From assembly GCA_002842215.1 (NCBI GenBank), contig PHCC01000013.1:123009-187008 (forward strand): 64,000 nucleotides of DNA, written 5' to 3'. A program made the position numbers and the translations under genes. Each line of letters begins with the position of its first letter. Position 1 is the stretch's first letter. This DNA comes from Betaproteobacteria bacterium HGW-Betaproteobacteria-9. GTDB lineage: Bacteria > Pseudomonadota > Gammaproteobacteria > Burkholderiales > Burkholderiaceae_C. The notes under the pieces are model-generated. The model made no database searches and was not told the origin of the DNA. It saw only the letters and a list, made by a program, of their open reading frames with translations. Positions 16,563-25,010 of the stretch are shown here, piece after piece.

Positions 16563-16985
16563 ATGCAAAAGGAACTCTCGTACAGGCTATGCGCCATTGC
16601 GCGGGAAGGGTTTTGCATCAACCCCTCAAGATCGTTGGACCTTGCTGCTGCAGTCCGCATTGAGGTCGACCTGCAAAGCCTCAAGCAAATATTTGCGCCA
16701 GAGGGCTCACACGAACCACAAGATCAATGGGGAATTTTCGAGTGGCACCGATACGATTATTGGAGAGATCACCTCGATCTAAACGACTACATGGATGCGC
16801 CAGCCATCACACTAAACGGCACTGAGACCAGTCTAAAAATCTGCGATGGAAGGCATCGCCTCCAAGCACTGAATGACAGCGGCCATAGCAAAATTCAGAT
16901 TGCGGTTCCCAGGTGTCAGGAGACCAAGATCGTTCATCTCTTGGCCCAGGCGAAAGACGCGCGCGCCTCACGCCCGAGCTCATAG
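16563..16985 (+). CDS. ParB-like small protein downstream of the ISP enzyme, 140 aa
   Basis: Begins 20 bases after the restriction enzyme stop on the same strand, so probably cotranscribed. The segment 'LKICDGRHRLQALNDSGHSK' resembles the GxHRxxA box of ParB/Srx-like domains, which bind or hydrolyse nucleotides; the rest does not match strongly. 'RYDYWRDHLDLNDYMDAPAI' upstream of that box also fits the position where ParB-like proteins specify their ligand. No second catalytic motif seen. It might modulate the ISP enzyme or be independent. Ribosome binding site weak. Confidence 0.55.
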   Translation: MQKELSYRLCAIAREGFCINPSRSLDLAAAVRIEVDLQSLKQIFAPEGSHEPQDQWGIFEWHRYDYWRDHLDLNDYMDAPAITLNGTETSLKICDGRHRLQALNDSGHSKIQIAVPRCQETKIVHLLAQAKDARASRPSS

Positions 16986-16992
16986 GCTCAAA

Positions 16993-17364
16993 TCAGCATC
17001 GACCTGCTGCTTGCAGCAACGCATTGCAAGAACGAGCGTTGCCGGGTTGTTTGGTCTTGGAAGCGCTGGACTTGCCGAACTCGGTACACATCGCGTCGGA
17101 AACCACACGGCCCACCACCGACACGGTGCCAGTGACATAGCAGTTGTAGGTTTTGCCAGCGGTGGTCTTGGCGATGTACGTGGTCTTGACGCCTTCGTCC
17201 ACACGGTTGCTGACCACCAGCGAAGCCGAGTCTACCCCCAGTGCAACCGCTGTGTTTCGTTGGATGGCATCATCCGTGACCGCCACGGAGGCACAACCCG
17301 ATGCCAGCAAGGCTGCCGACAAGACGGCACCCAGAACAATGTGATTGCGTTGAGTTGTTCGCAT
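16993..17364 (-). CDS. Small hypothetical lipoprotein, 123 aa
   Basis: The start MRTTQRNH at 17364 gives a lipoprotein signal peptide with lipobox 'LLASGC' (cysteine near residue 24). The mature part is small and beta-rich, with 'YNCYVTGTVSVVGRVVSDAM' and two cysteines near the C-terminus ('RSCNALLQAAGRC') that could form a disulfide. Exported to the outer membrane or periplasm by inference. It lies 17 bases after another lipoprotein gene on the same strand and is probably cotranscribed. Family not recognised. Confidence 0.75.
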   Translation of the reverse strand: MRTTQRNHIVLGAVLSAALLASGCASVAVTDDAIQRNTAVALGVDSASLVVSNRVDEGVKTTYIAKTTAGKTYNCYVTGTVSVVGRVVSDAMCTEFGKSSASKTKQPGNARSCNALLQAAGRC

Positions 17365-17381
17365 AAGAATCCCTGTTTGGT

Positions 17382-17741
17382 TTATTTGCTGGCCGCACAT
17401 GCAAAGGCATTGCCCACCACCGTGCTGCTGATCGCACCGGCGCTGTAGGGGTGCGTGCCGTTCAACGTGCTCTGAACCTGCACCACGTTGCCACCCATAG
17501 CGGCCGTCTTGTTGCGCAGATCGTTGCGTGCGCCAATCATGAGCGCTCTGTCTGAAGTGAAGTCGCCACTGAAGGCGTTGCCTTGACTACCGACCACCTC
17601 GCCCAACAGGCGACACCCGGCGGGCTTCTCGGTGACGATCTCGACAGCGGCACCCTGCGCGGTGGGCTTGGTGGACGAACAGCCCGCAACGCCCAAAACG
17701 ATGGCAAGCACTGCCGAGCTGGTTGCAAATTTTGCTTTCAT
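17382..17741 (-). CDS. DUF4156-type lipoprotein, 119 aa
   Basis: Signal peptide with lipobox 'GVAGCSS' (cysteine at residue 21). The mature protein has 'EKPAGCRLLGEVVGSQGN' and 'IGARNDLRNKTAAMGGNVVQ', a pattern I associate with DUF4156 envelope lipoproteins. Two further cysteines suggest one disulfide. It is 67 bases downstream of the SNF2 helicase stop on the same strand. Function unknown; envelope lipoproteins on integrative elements sometimes act in surface exclusion, but nothing here shows that. Confidence 0.8.
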   Translation of the reverse strand: MKAKFATSSAVLAIVLGVAGCSSTKPTAQGAAVEIVTEKPAGCRLLGEVVGSQGNAFSGDFTSDRALMIGARNDLRNKTAAMGGNVVQVQSTLNGTHPYSAGAISSTVVGNAFACAASK

Positions 17742-17808
17742 GGATTTCCCCCTGAGTGGCCTAAAACGATTCCGCTGCGCGTTGGCCAGGCGCTTGCAGC
17801 GCTTTTTG

Positions 17809-19809
17809 TTAACTTTCTTCTAACAGCAATTGTGCCGTGGAATCGTTCACCGCTTGAGCCAGCGCGCCGGGCAGCGCTGAGCGCACCGACTCGACCACGT
17901 CGTCCTCGGTCTCTTGCTTGCTCTGGAGCAGCTTCCACACGCCGTCGTCAATGGTGTTTTCGATCAAAGGAACGATGACAATCACATCGCGCAGTTGACC
18001 GAGCCGATAGGCCCGGTCCTCTGCCTGACGCATCAATGCCGGCGTCCACGGCAAAGAGGCAAAGGCGACGTAGTTCGCAGCGGTGAGTGTGATGCCCACA
18101 CCAGCGGCCGACGTGGTGGCGATGAATGCCGTGACCGCTGGATCGGTTTGGAAGGCGTCAATGGCCGCTTGACGGCGTTTGGCCGAGTCTGCACCCACCA
18201 GAGTGACGCAAACAATGCCAGCGGCTTTGAAGGCCGCTTTCATGGCCTCGACCGTGGCCATGTATTCGCAGAAGATGATGATCTTGTCGCCCTCTGACAA
18301 GCTTTCGACTGTCTCAATCAAGAACGGCGTTTTGAGGGCCTCCAAGGCCTGTCGCAACTTGACGATCTTCGGCATGACGTACAACGTCATGTCGGCATAG
18401 ATTTTCTTGTAGGCTCCCAGCCCTTCGGATGGTGAGATGTAGCGGACCTGGCGCGACTTGGTGCCCAAGTCCTTGAGCACATCTTTGCGCCTGCGCAGCA
18501 TCCAGCCTTGCAGCGCAGCGGCCAACTCGGCGCGCTTTTCCTTGTTGCCAGAAAACCGCTTTCTGAAGTCTTTCAGCGAAAGCCCACCCAATTGATGCCC
18601 GGTCATCCGCAGCAAGGTGTGCAGCTCGACCTCACGGTTGAGCAAGGGCGTGCCAGTGACCACGAAGCGGCGTGGGATGCGCGTGGCCAGCACAAAGGCA
18701 TTGCGGGTGCGCCCGGCCTGGTGCTCTTTCAGGTAGTGCGCCTCATCAATGGCCATGACCTCAAAGGCCAGGTCGGGATCTCGCACCAACCCTCCCAGCC
18801 GCTCATAGTTGGCGATCACCCATTGGCACCCATACAGGGTGGGGTGACGATCCTCACCTACGATGCCCACCACCGCATGCGGGTACACCGCGTGGATCTC
18901 ACGCTCCCAGTTGATGCGAAGGCTGGCCGGACACAGGATCAGCACCCTGCCCTGTCCCGCAATCATTCGGGTGGCCACCACGGTCTGGCGACTCTTGCCC
19001 AGACCCATGTCGTCGCCCAGACAGGCACCCGACTGAGTGACCATGTGGCGCACACCTACCTCCTGATAGTCGCGCAGGCCTGCGGCCGCGCAGACCTCCG
19101 ATAACACCAAGGGGTCAACATCAAAACGGCTGGATTCCTCCAGCTCGGCAGAGAGAAAGCCCGCGCCCTCGATCTCACCGTCGGCAGCGCCTTCTCCTGG
19201 CTCGGGCGTGGCTGCGGGCACCTGGATCGGTGACACCGATGTGGCCGACGCAACCAGATCTTCCAGGACAACCGGGTTTTCATGGACGAAGACGTGCACG
19301 TCGTCCACCAATGCCCGCTCTTTGAGCGCGCCCAAAATGTCGTTGAGCTCTCCCTTGACTTGCCAGGCCTTGGCATGGGGGTGAAACTGCCCACGCAAGG
19401 CGTGCATGGCTTTCACACACAGGAAGTCGTAGTAGAAGCTGACGGCATAGCGACCCTTGGCTGGATCTGCCTTCGCCAAAGGAAACACCTGCACATCGAG
19501 GCGCTGGGTGAAGTAGTCGGGTTGTGGCGCGCGAATGGCTGCAGCCAAGATGGGCAGGCCTGCCTCCACATCCACGAACTCACCGCGATAAAGGCGTTTA
19601 AGCCATGCCAGCGCGCTCTCAACATCGCCCAGCTCGGCTACCCACAGCCGACCTGGTGCAAACCAGCAGGCGCGGGCCGCGGACAGCACTTTGCCCATTC
19701 CATCCACATAGTGGAGCTGCATGCCCAACCGTTGGCCGTCGAACACGGCCTTGATCACCAACTCAGGCGAGCGCAGGGCCACGGGCCCCAGATCGATTGG
19801 CGCAGCCAT
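17809..19809 (-). CDS. SNF2-family helicase with HARP-like N-terminal modules
   Basis: 666 residues from the ATG at 19809, chosen because it overlaps the preceding stop (TGATG); the longer frame covers another gene. SNF2 motifs: Walker A 'DDMGLGKSRQT' near 265, 'DEAHYL' near 353, motif VI 'QAEDRAYRLGQ' near 596. The first 200 residues hold two related segments, 'WFAPGRLWVAELGDVESAL' and 'GQFHPHAKAWQVKGELNDIL', resembling the short beta modules (HARP-like) of SMARCAL1-type annealing helicases, which remodel stalled forks and act with single-strand binding protein. An SSB gene lies three genes upstream. A replication-support role in the element is inferred. Confidence 0.85.
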   Translation of the reverse strand: MAAPIDLGPVALRSPELVIKAVFDGQRLGMQLHYVDGMGKVLSAARACWFAPGRLWVAELGDVESALAWLKRLYRGEFVDVEAGLPILAAAIRAPQPDYFTQRLDVQVFPLAKADPAKGRYAVSFYYDFLCVKAMHALRGQFHPHAKAWQVKGELNDILGALKERALVDDVHVFVHENPVVLEDLVASATSVSPIQVPAATPEPGEGAADGEIEGAGFLSAELEESSRFDVDPLVLSEVCAAAGLRDYQEVGVRHMVTQSGACLGDDMGLGKSRQTVVATRMIAGQGRVLILCPASLRINWEREIHAVYPHAVVGIVGEDRHPTLYGCQWVIANYERLGGLVRDPDLAFEVMAIDEAHYLKEHQAGRTRNAFVLATRIPRRFVVTGTPLLNREVELHTLLRMTGHQLGGLSLKDFRKRFSGNKEKRAELAAALQGWMLRRRKDVLKDLGTKSRQVRYISPSEGLGAYKKIYADMTLYVMPKIVKLRQALEALKTPFLIETVESLSEGDKIIIFCEYMATVEAMKAAFKAAGIVCVTLVGADSAKRRQAAIDAFQTDPAVTAFIATTSAAGVGITLTAANYVAFASLPWTPALMRQAEDRAYRLGQLRDVIVIVPLIENTIDDGVWKLLQSKQETEDDVVESVRSALPGALAQAVNDSTAQLLLEES

Positions 19810-20039
19810 CACGCCGCCGCAATCAGCTCGACACTCTTCCATTCGCCCTGGGCAAGGATGCCCACCACGGCACCTTGTTTCAGAAACACCAATTCCCCAC
19901 GGGGGGTCAAATGACAACTGGTGACACCGGCTCGCTTCTCCGACATCCCGCCGTGTCGAACGACCGCGATTATTTCGCCAGGTTGCTGCGTCTGGAGTAT
20001 GCAGACTGCCGTATTGCTTTGCAGAGGGCTCATGCTCAT
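19809..20039 (-). CDS. Small hypothetical protein, 76 aa, coupled to the SNF2 gene
   Basis: Starts four bases inside the upstream 85-residue gene (ATGA) and its stop overlaps the helicase start (TGATG), so the three are translationally coupled. The sequence 'TAVCILQTQQPGEIIAVVRH', 'GELVFLKQGAVVGILAQGEW' looks like a small beta-barrel or SH3-like fold. No family recognised. The coupling is the main evidence that it is a real protein and perhaps a partner of the helicase. Confidence 0.7.
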   Translation of the reverse strand: MSMSPLQSNTAVCILQTQQPGEIIAVVRHGGMSEKRAGVTSCHLTPRGELVFLKQGAVVGILAQGEWKSVELIAAA

Positions 20040-20293
20040 TTGTGCACCCCTGCTGCTTTGTGGGCGGACGCAACGGCGTGATACGTCCTGCGACCGCCAG
20101 AATTCTTGTGTTGCACCTTGCGGTCTACCGTGAGCTGCATCAAGGCCATGCGGGTGTGTTCTTCCCCCCAGCCAGTGGCTCGAACGAGACCAGAAAAATC
20201 GTCTAGCTCCACCTGGAGCAGTTTCAAAAGCGTTTCTTTTCGCTCCTGACTCAGCGCCGTTGGCGCTTCATATGTTTGGTCAATCTGGCCCAT
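20036..20293 (-). CDS. Small winged-helix-like protein, 85 aa
   Basis: GGAGA precedes the ATG. Residues 15-75 fit a small DNA-binding fold: 'ALSQERKETLLKLLQVELDD', a helix, 'GEEHTRMALMQLTVDRKVQH' and a beta wing 'NSGGRRTYHAV'. No named family. It stands between SSB and the coupled 76-aa and SNF2 genes, all on the minus strand. Confidence 0.65.
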   Translation of the reverse strand: MGQIDQTYEAPTALSQERKETLLKLLQVELDDFSGLVRATGWGEEHTRMALMQLTVDRKVQHKNSGGRRTYHAVASAHKAAGVHK

Positions 20294-20373
20294 TGGATCG
20301 TTCTCCGCGTCGTGATGAAAGGTACTGGCGATTCATCTATTTTTTTGGTGTCACGACGTTGAACGCAAAACCT

Positions 20374-20769
20374 TCAAGCGGGTTCTTCTTCGCGTGCGCG
20401 GGTCGATGTTTGAAACGTGATCGACTCGATGCGCGAGAGTTGCAGCGACACATCGTCGGCGACGATCTTGATCACCTGAACCTGTTCGCCGGAGTCCTTG
20501 TCTGTCGCCGTGAAGTCACGCTCCTCCCCGATCACCAACACGCGGGCACCCTTGCGCAAGTGCTTTGCACAGGCCTCGGCCTTGTTGCCATAGATTTCCA
20601 CTTCGCGCCAAAAGCCGCCGACCTGCTCCAGTTCGCCTTCGGCGTTTTCTCCCCAGCGGGCGAACATGACGCGCATGCTGGCCACCACGAACTCACCGTT
20701 TTTGCCGTTAAGTCGCTTCAATTCAACCGGGCCACCCAGGTTCCCCTTGCCAATGAACATGTTTTGCAT
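20374..20769 (-). CDS. ssb: Single-stranded DNA-binding protein
   Basis: 131 residues, OB fold: 'IGKGNLGGPVELKRLNGKNG' at the start, 'FWREVEIYGNKAEACAKHL' and 'KGARVLVIGEERDF' as in bacterial SSBs. GGAGG lies ahead of the ATG. It lacks the usual acidic-phenylalanine tail (DDDIPF) that recruits host repair proteins, ending in 'RAREEEPA' instead. Element-borne SSBs of this class support plasmid-like replication or transfer of single-stranded DNA. It follows the integrase gene in the same direction after 71 bases. Confidence 0.9.
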   Translation of the reverse strand: MQNMFIGKGNLGGPVELKRLNGKNGEFVVASMRVMFARWGENAEGELEQVGGFWREVEIYGNKAEACAKHLRKGARVLVIGEERDFTATDKDSGEQVQVIKIVADDVSLQLSRIESITFQTSTRAREEEPA

Positions 20770-20840
20770 AAAACCAACCTCCTTCGGTGCATGAAGATCA
20801 GCCCAGCGGTTGCACCAGTTCCGCCAGACCGTTTTCTGAA

Positions 20841-22838
20841 TCAGGGTTGTCCCCGCGCGTTGTCGAACATTAAAGGCATGGCCAGGACCGCCTTGAAGCG
20901 CTGGCTCATGTCTGCCTTCACATAGATGCCTGTCGTGGCCAGCGAGGCGTGCCCGAGCAGCTGTTGCGTGCCAGGCAGATCGCTGCCACTGGCACGCAAA
21001 ACCGAATGCGCAAAGGTGTGCCTCAACCAGTGCGCTGTGGCGCGCTCAAAGTCCGCCTGCAGCCGGGGTTCTGCGCATGTTGTTGCAGCCTGTTTGCACA
21101 GTGACTTGAAAACCCTGTGTACGCCCGCCACGGATAGGCCACCATTGGTGCTGGCCAAGTCTGCACCCACCGGCTTGGCCACCACCGAAATCAACGGCGT
21201 GTCCGCCAAGAGGCAGGGCTGCAACAAGCCTTGCTCCTCCAACGCACGCCGGTCATCCAAGTGCTTTTGAAGTGCCATCAAAACCGAGGGCTTTAGAGGT
21301 AACAAGCGTTCTTTGCCTCCCTTGCCAACGACCCGAAGGCACATGGCTTCGACAGACTGGCCCTCCTCTTCGTGGTCGGTGTTTGCGGCGATGACATCGC
21401 TCCAAGTGCCGCCGGTTTCGCCAATGCGAACGCCTGTTGACGCCATCAGCATCAAAAGCGCACGGGCGCGGCGGCGAGCTGGGCCCTTGGGCATGACTCC
21501 CACCGCATCGACCAGGGCGTGCAGGTGTTCTTGTCGAAAACTTCGCGTCGTGTCGATGTGGCGGCTCTGCGCTCCATTGGACGCCCTGCGAATGCGCGCA
21601 AAAGGATTGGCCACCAGGTAGCCGGTTTCCACCAGGAACCCGTACAGATGCCCGATAGCGGCCAGCGCCCTGGCAGCGCTAGCTTCGGATAAAGCGCCCC
21701 TCATCGGTCGCCAGTCAGGATCTTGACGGCGGGTAGGCAATGGGGTGACCCAATGCGATGGAGGGCTGACCAGAAACCGGGCATGCTCAGCCGCATCTGT
21801 CACGGTCAAGGTTGAGAGTGTCTTACTGTGTTCATGAGCCCACAAAAGCAAACGCTGGGCATCCCTCGAATAGGCCGTGCGCGTATGGGGCGACTTGAAA
21901 CTCAGTGTTTCCAGCCAAGTCTTAATGGCATCCACGTCCGACAGTGCGCCCAGAGCATTCGGTCCCGACGAACGAAGCGAAACCCCCTCCCAACGCCCCT
22001 CTGCAGACGGTATAGAAAAACACACCATTTGGTTTTCTATACCACTATCTCCGTCGACCGATCCAGCGTCCCAGCGGCTCCGTGGCGCCACGGGCAGCTC
22101 TAGGCAGGGCTCGTGATCCACCAGCCAACTCACAAGGCGTTTGGCCCTGTCCTGACCCACTCCCGGCACATGGGTGTACCAATGACGTCCGTGTCCATTG
22201 ATGAAGGCCACCAGATCCTGTAGCAGCTCGATACCCTGTTCGGCCAGATTCAAAAACAGGCGTTCGCTGAGCCACAAAGACAGCGGGTCGGTCGGCTTGG
22301 GCAGCACCAAGCCACGGGATTGGACGATGCCCAAGGCACGCATCACGGATGCGATGCTTGGAGACACAACCGGCTGTGTCGTCGGCGCGGGCGCGACCTG
22401 TTCACCGTACCGTTCCTGATACAGCTCAAGAATCTCACGTTCGCTAAATTCTTCGGCGCCGATCTCATCGGCGAATTCATCCAGGCTGGGCACGTTGGCC
22501 ACCGGCTGAGGCACGGTAGGATTCTCGTAAGCCGTTGAATTCGCTTGCGATTTCGAAAACTGCAGCCAGTCACGAACCGCCTTGGCTGCAACTGCATCAC
22601 CCATGCCCACCAACGTGTCGGCCGCCACTTGGCCAACCCGGCGCAGGTACTGGTTGGCCACCCTACCCTCGGCCATCACCTCGGGCAAATAGCGCTGTGC
22701 GGCGGCACTGGTGGTTTGACCCTGCACGACCGCGCGCATGAACGCCAGATCGTGGAGTCGCAGGCCCTGCTCGCGCCACACCTGAGCCTTGCCAGAGGGG
22801 CGTCCGCGTGTCCTGCGCTGATCCATGACTTCATGCAT
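20841..22838 (-). CDS. Large tyrosine recombinase (DUF3701-type integrase)
   Basis: 665 residues from the ATG at 22838, which overlaps the end of the upstream 59-residue gene; the ATG at 22826 is also possible. The C-terminal 250 residues are a tyrosine recombinase: first arginine in 'GVRIGETGG', lysine in 'VGKGGKERLLPL', 'HWLRHTFAHSVL', 'LLGHASLATTGIYV' with the nucleophilic tyrosine. The N-terminus carries a SAM-like core-binding domain and an extra helical region with 'HVPGVGQDRAKRLVSWLVDH' typical of DUF3701 integrases. About twice the size of lambda-type integrases. Unusually it sits inside the replication operon rather than next to an attachment site, so whether it moves this element is open. 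Confidence 0.88.
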   Translation of the reverse strand: MHEVMDQRRTRGRPSGKAQVWREQGLRLHDLAFMRAVVQGQTTSAAAQRYLPEVMAEGRVANQYLRRVGQVAADTLVGMGDAVAAKAVRDWLQFSKSQANSTAYENPTVPQPVANVPSLDEFADEIGAEEFSEREILELYQERYGEQVAPAPTTQPVVSPSIASVMRALGIVQSRGLVLPKPTDPLSLWLSERLFLNLAEQGIELLQDLVAFINGHGRHWYTHVPGVGQDRAKRLVSWLVDHEPCLELPVAPRSRWDAGSVDGDSGIENQMVCFSIPSAEGRWEGVSLRSSGPNALGALSDVDAIKTWLETLSFKSPHTRTAYSRDAQRLLLWAHEHSKTLSTLTVTDAAEHARFLVSPPSHWVTPLPTRRQDPDWRPMRGALSEASAARALAAIGHLYGFLVETGYLVANPFARIRRASNGAQSRHIDTTRSFRQEHLHALVDAVGVMPKGPARRRARALLMLMASTGVRIGETGGTWSDVIAANTDHEEEGQSVEAMCLRVVGKGGKERLLPLKPSVLMALQKHLDDRRALEEQGLLQPCLLADTPLISVVAKPVGADLASTNGGLSVAGVHRVFKSLCKQAATTCAEPRLQADFERATAHWLRHTFAHSVLRASGSDLPGTQQLLGHASLATTGIYVKADMSQRFKAVLAMPLMFDNARGQP

Positions 22839-23010
22839 CAAGATAAGTCCCATTATCTTGAGCGCGGAAAAAATGCCCTAAATCGACCTGCTCAAAAGTG
22901 CCCAGTCCCATAGGCCGCTCTTTCCCCTTGAAAATCAACGCATTTCCGATGTTCTGGGCACACCAATCCACATTGATGTTGGTCGCCGGCATAGGGTGCA
23001 ACAGCGTCAT
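22831..23010 (-). CDS. Tiny coupled ORF upstream of the integrase, 59 aa
   Basis: Below the usual length cut-off for ORF finding, but its ATG overlaps the stop of the 75-residue gene (ATGA) and its stop lies a few bases past the integrase start. The product begins MTLLHPMPATNINVDWCAQN and is mixed in character, with one cysteine and 'ALIFKGKERPMGLGTFEQ'. No family recognised. Back-to-back overlaps on both sides argue for a translated gene in a coupled chain. Confidence 0.6.
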   Translation of the reverse strand: MTLLHPMPATNINVDWCAQNIGNALIFKGKERPMGLGTFEQVDLGHFFRAQDNGTYLDA

Positions 23011-23234
23011 CGCAGCACCTTGCGAAAGGGTTCAACGACTTGACCGTTGAGCAGCATCAGGCCCGACCGGGTTGATTGCAGCGTCATGTAGGTCCCGGCG
23101 ATTTCCAGATGCTCACAGCTCACCACCGGGTCGGTTTCATGCCCTGGCCACCACCAGTCCATGTCGATTTCAAGCCCACCCAGCGCCTCGATTTGATCCA
23201 AGGCCAGAGAGGACAACCATTGATGCATCGTCAT
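23007..23234 (-). CDS. Small hypothetical ICE protein, 75 aa
   Basis: The start at 23234 has GAGGTGG close upstream, better than the longer frame. 'MHQWLSSLALDQIEALGGLE', 'DMDWWWPGHETDPVVSC' and 'TYMTLQSTRSGLMLLNGQVV' suggest a small mixed fold, tryptophan-rich in the middle. No family. It starts seven bases after the DUF3158-like stop and overlaps the next tiny gene. Confidence 0.65.
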   Translation of the reverse strand: MTMHQWLSSLALDQIEALGGLEIDMDWWWPGHETDPVVSCEHLEIAGTYMTLQSTRSGLMLLNGQVVEPFRKVLR

Positions 23235-23241
23235 GGCCACC

Positions 23242-23814
23242 TCAAGGCATCCGCAAAGGACGCGCATAAACCGCTGGGGCAGTTTTCATCACCACCTTGC
23301 GAGCGGTCGTGATCGCCCTGCGCAGCTCCTTGTGGCGCTCATTGAGAGCCAAGGCCTGCTCCGTTGCCTGGCGATACCAGTCGGCCACATCCGGAGTGAA
23401 CCCGCCGATACGCTCCACAGCCTCTGGCCATGGCACGTGCCTGCTCACCCCAAAACGCTCGCGCCAGCGAAGAAAGGTCAGCCCTGTGGCCGTCTTGATA
23501 TGGAGCATGAGATACATCGGGGAGTCCTGCACTTGCTTGGTGACATCCACCATTTGCCGCATGCCATCAACCGTCGTGTCCAACTCCGACAAAAGTAGGC
23601 GCAGCTCACACAAATTGCCCCTACCCTTAAAGGCTTTTGTGTCAGCCTGGTTTTGACAGGCCTGATCCTTCACAGCCTGCTTTGCCCAAAGGGCCGGGTT
23701 GACAATGGGCTCGCCTCTCGACTTGCTGCTCGTAGACGCCCTTTCCCCAGCAGCCCTTTCATCATCAAAGGCCCTTTCAAACAGGGCTTTTGATTGCGAC
23801 AGATTCATATCCAT
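23242..23814 (-). CDS. DUF3158-like ICE protein
   Basis: 190 residues from the ATG at 23814, five bases past the stop of the preceding gene; the long in-frame extension lies inside that gene and is rejected. The sequence 'MNLSQSKALFERAFDDER', 'GNLCELRLLLSELDTTVDGM', 'TFLRWRERFG' and a basic C-terminal helix resemble DUF3158, a family found beside PFL_4669 proteins in integrative elements. Soluble, mostly helical. Function unknown; position suggests element replication or maintenance. Confidence 0.7.
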   Translation of the reverse strand: MDMNLSQSKALFERAFDDERAAGERASTSSKSRGEPIVNPALWAKQAVKDQACQNQADTKAFKGRGNLCELRLLLSELDTTVDGMRQMVDVTKQVQDSPMYLMLHIKTATGLTFLRWRERFGVSRHVPWPEAVERIGGFTPDVADWYRQATEQALALNERHKELRRAITTARKVVMKTAPAVYARPLRMP

Positions 23815-23818
23815 GGCG

Positions 23819-24973
23819 TCACACCAGCTTTGCGGCAATGGCTTCCATGCCTGCCTCATCGAGTTCGCCAGACTCCGCTGCGCGCTCCATGCGATGCATC
23901 TCATCACCCACCGCATGAAGGAGCCTGCGTTCTTCAGGCGAGATTTGAATGCGACGGCGCGAATGGCGCGGTTGCAACTTGGCCGAATAGACCTCTGATG
24001 GACACGGTCCGAACACCTCTGCCGCAAACTGAACCCGCTTGACGCCATCCTTGGGGCCGTCCGGCACAAAGTCGGCGCGAGACAGGCCCTTCATTTCGTC
24101 ACGCATCAGCCAGCGATCAAAGCGAGCGGTCTCATTGAATACCCGGCGAATCACCCGCGTCGTCTCGGTGATCACTTGTCGCACTTGTGAATCCGAACGA
24201 AGGTTTTTGCGCTCCAAGGTCTTCTGCAGACGAACGAAGTAGTCAAAGTCTGAAACCAACTGTGCCACCGCATAGCCGTAAGGTGATTTGAAGCCCAAGT
24301 TCAACACCTGAGGGCTGGATGACTGCAGCACCGAGAAGGTCAGCCCACGGGCCTTTTGCTGATTCAGCGCCCCTTGAGCATCTTCAATGTGCTTGTTGAG
24401 GATCTTGGCCACCTCCTTCATGGTCTGCTCGTGGCGCAGCAGGCCCCAGTCAGCGTAAGGGTTGTCGTTGTTGGTCAACATCCAAAGCGCTCGAAGCGCA
24501 GCTGCAATCCGCTTGCCGCCGATGATTGGCTGCAGTTTCTTGTCTGGGTCGCTGCCGCGCCCCATGAACATCCTGAAGGCCTCTTTGGTGTGCAAGGCCA
24601 TCTGGTCTACCTGCTGGTTTTCCAGCGATCCCAGCGCATTCATGGAAAGGGCTTCCTTCTGACCCACAACCGCCTCTGCACCCTTAAATATCTTGAAGTT
24701 GGTCTGCATGGTCTCCAGGCGATCCTTGCGGTCCAGCAATTCGATCCAACGCTCGAAGTGCGGGTCAGCCTCGTTGAAGTGCCTCGCCCTATCGGCCAAA
24801 AATTCGGCCAACACCGCCTCTTCACCTTCAATGCTGTATTTGTCAGCAAAGGGTGAGTCGGGCGATGTCGCAAACATCATGCGTTTCCCAGCGGGTACAT
24901 GCGGCTCTATGGCCGGTGGTGTGGCTGCGGCTGTAGCTGCCGCTTTTTTGTTTGGCTTGGTTGTGGTTGCCAT
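23819..24973 (-). CDS. PFL_4669-family integrating conjugative element protein
   Basis: 384 residues with AAGGAG before the ATG. After a lysine/alanine-rich N-terminus, hallmark segments of this ICE family appear: 'LGSLENQQVDQMALHTKEAF', 'RIAAALRALWMLTNNDNPYA', 'SPQVLNLGFKSPYGYAVAQL' and 'SDFDYFVRLQKTL'. It is helical with no catalytic motifs I can name. Members occur next to the replication and partition genes of PFGI-1, ICEclc and SPI-7-type elements. Role uncharacterised. Followed by the coupled DUF3158-like gene. Confidence 0.88.
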   Translation of the reverse strand: MATTTKPNKKAAATAAATPPAIEPHVPAGKRMMFATSPDSPFADKYSIEGEEAVLAEFLADRARHFNEADPHFERWIELLDRKDRLETMQTNFKIFKGAEAVVGQKEALSMNALGSLENQQVDQMALHTKEAFRMFMGRGSDPDKKLQPIIGGKRIAAALRALWMLTNNDNPYADWGLLRHEQTMKEVAKILNKHIEDAQGALNQQKARGLTFSVLQSSSPQVLNLGFKSPYGYAVAQLVSDFDYFVRLQKTLERKNLRSDSQVRQVITETTRVIRRVFNETARFDRWLMRDEMKGLSRADFVPDGPKDGVKRVQFAAEVFGPCPSEVYSAKLQPRHSRRRIQISPEERRLLHAVGDEMHRMERAAESGELDEAGMEAIAAKLV

Positions 24974-25010
24974 CTTGTTGCTCCTTGTCGAGGGTGAGTG
25001 ATTTGAGTGG

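Noticed and set aside
11473..16985. Multi-gene phage defence island (BREX or DISARM-like)
   Set aside because: Only one large enzyme with the nuclease-helicase-methyltransferase order of type ISP is present; no PglZ, BrxC, DrmB or similar partner genes.
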